Source of the DNA: Butyricicoccus_A sp964387535
Lineage (GTDB): Bacteria; Bacillota; Clostridia; Oscillospirales; Butyricicoccaceae
Assembly (NCBI GenBank): GCA_964387535.1
Contig: CAYLXH010000038.1
Coordinates: forward strand, 1 to 15,957
Direction: 5' to 3'
DNA: 15,957 nt
Of this stretch, positions 14,133-15,957 are shown piece after piece (positions within the stretch are counted from its first letter, which is position 1; the number at the start of each line of letters is the position of its first letter). The position numbers were made by a program, and so were the translations under genes. Below the pieces are notes generated by a model, which worked only from the letters and a program-made list of their open reading frames with translations, had not been told where the DNA came from and did no database searches.

Positions 14133-14406
14133 TGGACAGATTGTTTAAAATAAAAGTGAAAAATGACAGAATGATTGTGCAAAACTTAACAATATGAAAA
14201 ACGAACCGAGTCAATTATGCAAAAAATGTGATAATTCGGGGAAAAATACGAAGAAAATGAAGGAATTGAATTAAAATATTGCAAGAAAAAAGATGCGTGG
14301 ATTTCATAAAAATAAGTGAAAAAACAGGACTTCCATTGGACAAACTGTTGCTGTAAAATTGGTGCAAGAAAGAGCAGAAAAAAATGAGTTTTCGGCCAAA
14401 AGACTA
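14133..14406. other. AT-rich non-coding spacer before rpsO
   Basis: No gene is supported here. It is strongly A-rich on the plus strand. A possible distal rpsO promoter is TTCCAT (14331-14336), 17-base spacer, TAAAAT (14354-14359), which is weaker than the proximal one. Confidence 0.55.
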
Positions 14407-14435
14407 TTTACAAAAATTCGTGGATATGCTATCAT
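14407..14435 (+). promoter_or_regulatory. Promoter of rpsO
   Basis: TTTACA (14407-14412), 17-base spacer, TATCAT (14430-14435), with TG in the extended -10 position. Transcription should begin just at the 5' side of the folded leader. Confidence 0.7.
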
Positions 14436-14441
14436 TTGATA

Positions 14442-14531
14442 GTTGCAGAGACCCCTCGCTTAGCTGTCGGATTCAGGGCATGTTTGACCGTGTCCGACAC
14501 CTGTGCCGCAGCCCGGCGTGTTGGGTGCAGC
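14442..14531 (+). promoter_or_regulatory. Structured rpsO leader, candidate S15 autoregulatory RNA
   Basis: A closing stem GTTGCA (14442-14447) with TGCAGC (14526-14531) encloses two hairpins: TGTCGGA (14465-14471) with TCCGACA (14493-14499), and GCCG (14505-14508) with CGGC (14514-14517), which can be lengthened by ACAC/GTGT at the cost of the neighbouring stem. This makes a three-way junction, the kind of shape S15 binds in 16S rRNA and in several known S15 leaders. The ribosome site (AGAGGTG) follows at 14547-14553. Confidence 0.5.
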
Positions 14532-14560
14532 AAATATTATTTATCTAGAGGTGTACTACC

Positions 14561-14827
14561 ATGATCCGTAAGGAACAGAAGACTGAAGTAATTGAGACCA
14601 ACCGCCTGCACGAGACCGATACCGGTTCTCCGGAGGTACAGATTGCCATCCTGACTGAGCGCATCAAGCAGCTGACGGAGCATCTGAAGGAGCACAAGCA
14701 TGACAACCACTCCCGCCGCGGCCTGCTGAAGATGGTAGGTAAGCGCCGTGCCCTGCTGGCATACCTGCAGAAGAAGGACATTGAGCGTTACAGAGCCATC
14801 ATTAAGAAGCTCGGCATCAGAAAGTAA
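14561..14827 (+). CDS. rpsO: 30S ribosomal protein S15
   Basis: An 88-residue basic protein, normal length, that binds the central domain of 16S rRNA at the helix 20-22 junction early in 30S assembly. The signature is clear: HETDTGSPEVQIAILTERI (17-35) and HKHDNHSRRGLLKMVGKRR (45-63), the latter holding the RNA-contacting His and Ser residues, with a C-terminal YRAIIKKLGIRK. AGAGGTG lies seven bases before the ATG. It is followed by its own terminator and then pnp, a conserved bacterial order. Confidence 0.98.
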   Translation: MIRKEQKTEVIETNRLHETDTGSPEVQIAILTERIKQLTEHLKEHKHDNHSRRGLLKMVGKRRALLAYLQKKDIERYRAIIKKLGIRK

Positions 14828-14840
14828 GAAACAGGAACGA

Positions 14841-14864
14841 AGGGGGCACAAATGCCCCCTTTTT
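14841..14864 (+). terminator. Terminator between rpsO and pnp
   Basis: AGGGGGCA (14841-14848) with TGCCCCCT (14853-14860), CAAA loop, five T (14860-14864). I see no clear promoter between it and pnp, so some read-through from rpsO is probably needed for pnp expression. Confidence 0.9.
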
Positions 14865-14873
14865 CTGAAACCC

Positions 14874-14968
14874 GACGAGAAAGCACAGCCTTGAGCAGTT
14901 GAACGGCAGCCGGAACGGCCGTTTGGACTGCGGTTCAAGTGCTTGAAGGTCTGCGCTGCTTTCCCGTC
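14874..14968 (+). promoter_or_regulatory. Long imperfect RNA duplex in the pnp leader
   Basis: The arms 14874-14909 and 14928-14968 pair over about 32 bp in seven blocks: GACG/CGTC, GAAAGCA/TGCTTTC, CAG/CTG, CCTT/AAGG, AGCA/TGCT, TTGAAC/GTTCAA and GCAG/CTGC, with small mismatches between. The stem ends about 20 bases before the pnp ribosome site (AAAGGAG). In E. coli, RNase III cuts a long pnp leader stem and PNPase then represses its own translation; an analogous control is an inference here. Confidence 0.7.
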
Positions 14969-15005
14969 ATGCAATAAAAATGATGATGTAAAGGAGACAG
15001 TTCGT

Positions 15006-15957
15006 ATGACTACGATTACCAAGAAGTCGTTTGACGAATATCGCGTGTTTGAGACGACGTTTGCCGGCCGTAAGCTGACGGTTGAGACTGGCAAGATGGC
15101 GCAGTTGGCCAACGGATCCGCCCTGGTGCGCTATGGAGACACTGTCGTTCTGTGTACGGCGACGGCATCCCCCAAGCCGCGCGATGGCATTGATTTTTTC
15201 CCGCTCTCGGTGGACTTTGAAGAGAAGCTGTATGCGGTAGGCCGCATTCCGGGATCATTTATGCGCCGCGAGGGCAAGGCGAGTGAGCAGGCAACGATTG
15301 CATCCCGCCAGATTGACCGCCCGATGCGTCCTCTGTTCCCGAAAGATCTGCGCAATGACGTATCCATCGTGTGCACGGTGATGGGTAACGACTATGACAA
15401 CTCCCCGCAGGTCACCGGACTGAACGGTGCTTCTATTGCGGTGGCAATTTCCGACATTCCGTTTGACCACACGGTTGCCGGTGTCGATGTCGGCATTGTA
15501 GACGGTGAGGTTGTCCTGAATCCGACGCTGGAGCAGCGTGAGCGCAGCCAGATGGACGTCACAGTATGCGGCACGGAGGAAAAAATCGTCATGATCGAGG
15601 CAGGAGCCAAGGAGGTTCCGGAGGACGATATGTTCCATGCGCTGATGGTGGCACACGAGGAAATCAAGAAGATGTGTGCATTCATCAAGAGCATTCAGGC
15701 AGAGATTGGCAAGCCGAAGTTTGAGTATGAGCATCATGATGTCGATCATGATCTGTTTGATAACATTGAAGCATTTGCCCGCGCAAAGGTGGAGGCTGCC
15801 TTTGATACTGACGACAAGACGGTTCGCGACGCGAGAATGCAGGTTGTCCGTGCGGAGATCGACGAGATGTTGGGAGAGGAAGTCGCAGCAGAGCGCGCCG
15901 GCGAGATCAGTGAGATTGTAGACAAGCTGTGCAAGAAGGTTGTCCGCAAGTGGCTGA
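15006..15957 (+). CDS. pnp: Polyribonucleotide nucleotidyltransferase, N-terminal part
   Basis: The gene is open at the right edge; 317 codons are present of the usual 700 or so. PNPase degrades RNA 3' to 5' using phosphate. The first RNase PH domain is visible: LTVETGKMAQLANGSALVRYGDT near the start, the RNA-binding loop GRIPGSFMRREGK (normally FFRREG; here Met replaces the second Phe), SRQIDRPMRPLFP, and the NGASIA segment. The helical linker domain follows (KFEYEHHDVDH onward, with the EIDEMLGEE and EISEIVDKL helices). The second RNase PH, KH and S1 domains would lie beyond the window. The ATG at 15006 is preceded by AAAGGAG at good distance. Confidence 0.97.
   Translation, partial: MTTITKKSFDEYRVFETTFAGRKLTVETGKMAQLANGSALVRYGDTVVLCTATASPKPRDGIDFFPLSVDFEEKLYAVGRIPGSFMRREGKASEQATIASRQIDRPMRPLFPKDLRNDVSIVCTVMGNDYDNSPQVTGLNGASIAVAISDIPFDHTVAGVDVGIVDGEVVLNPTLEQRERSQMDVTVCGTEEKIVMIEAGAKEVPEDDMFHALMVAHEEIKKMCAFIKSIQAEIGKPKFEYEHHDVDHDLFDNIEAFARAKVEAAFDTDDKTVRDARMQVVRAEIDEMLGEEVAAERAGEISEIVDKLCKKVVRKWL

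Noticed and set aside
14537..15112. 191-codon minus-strand frame over rpsO and the pnp start
   Set aside because: Antisense to rpsO and the pnp leader, with no ribosome site or domain.

Overview
The window looks like a chromosomal segment of a Gram-positive anaerobe of the Clostridia, most likely an Oscillospirales/Butyricicoccus-like gut bacterium. The reasons are the strong AGGAGG ribosome sites, frequent TTG and GTG starts, sigma-A type promoters with extended -10 boxes, moderately GC-rich genes separated by AT-rich spacers, the rpsO-pnp pair, and a FemX-type cell-wall enzyme. The taxon is an inference from gene style only. Almost all of the window is chromosomal housekeeping; I see no insertion sequence, phage gene, CRISPR array, tRNA or rRNA.

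Layout. (1) 1-4860, minus strand: a tightly packed operon read from a promoter at 4831-4860 in the order femX-like peptidoglycan cross-bridge transferase, alanine-racemase-family protein, Orn/Lys/Arg-decarboxylase-family PLP enzyme, holB (DNA polymerase III delta prime) and ricT/PSP1 (only its first 14 codons lie in the window). The first four genes overlap by 4, 8 and 14 nt. (2) 4937-6555: a divergently transcribed small secreted protein of unknown role, a shared terminator, and a short QueG-like iron-sulfur protein on the minus strand. (3) 6635-9149, plus strand: serC and serA, which supply two of the three steps of serine synthesis, separated by a large intercistronic stem-loop. (4) 9166-10748, minus strand: a condensation/alcohol-acetyltransferase-like enzyme with an unusually basic tail. 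(5) 11102-13003: a phosphohexomutase (phosphoglucomutase/phosphomannomutase type). (6) 13079-13958: a secreted SH3-NlpC/P60 protein whose catalytic Cys and His positions are substituted. (7) 13959-14560: a long non-coding spacer with hairpins, a possible minus-strand small RNA and the rpsO promoter and leader. (8) 14561-15957: rpsO and the 5' part of pnp, with a long imperfect RNA duplex between them.

How the genes fit together. SerC and SerA act in sequence on serine. FemX, the racemase-family protein, the phosphohexomutase (precursor sugars) and the SH3/NlpC protein all point to the cell envelope, but only the first two share a transcript. S15 and PNPase form the familiar ribosome/RNA-decay pair. 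HolB and RicT are typical operon partners in Firmicutes; here the thymidylate kinase gene that often lies just before holB is absent.

Most interesting points: a probably catalytically dead NlpC/P60 domain, a divergent Alr lacking the usual Met-Asp motif and C-terminal Tyr, coupled to femX, long structured RNAs before pnp, before rpsO and between serC and serA, and an orphan minus-strand promoter with two hairpins near 14100. No clearly new multi-gene system is visible.
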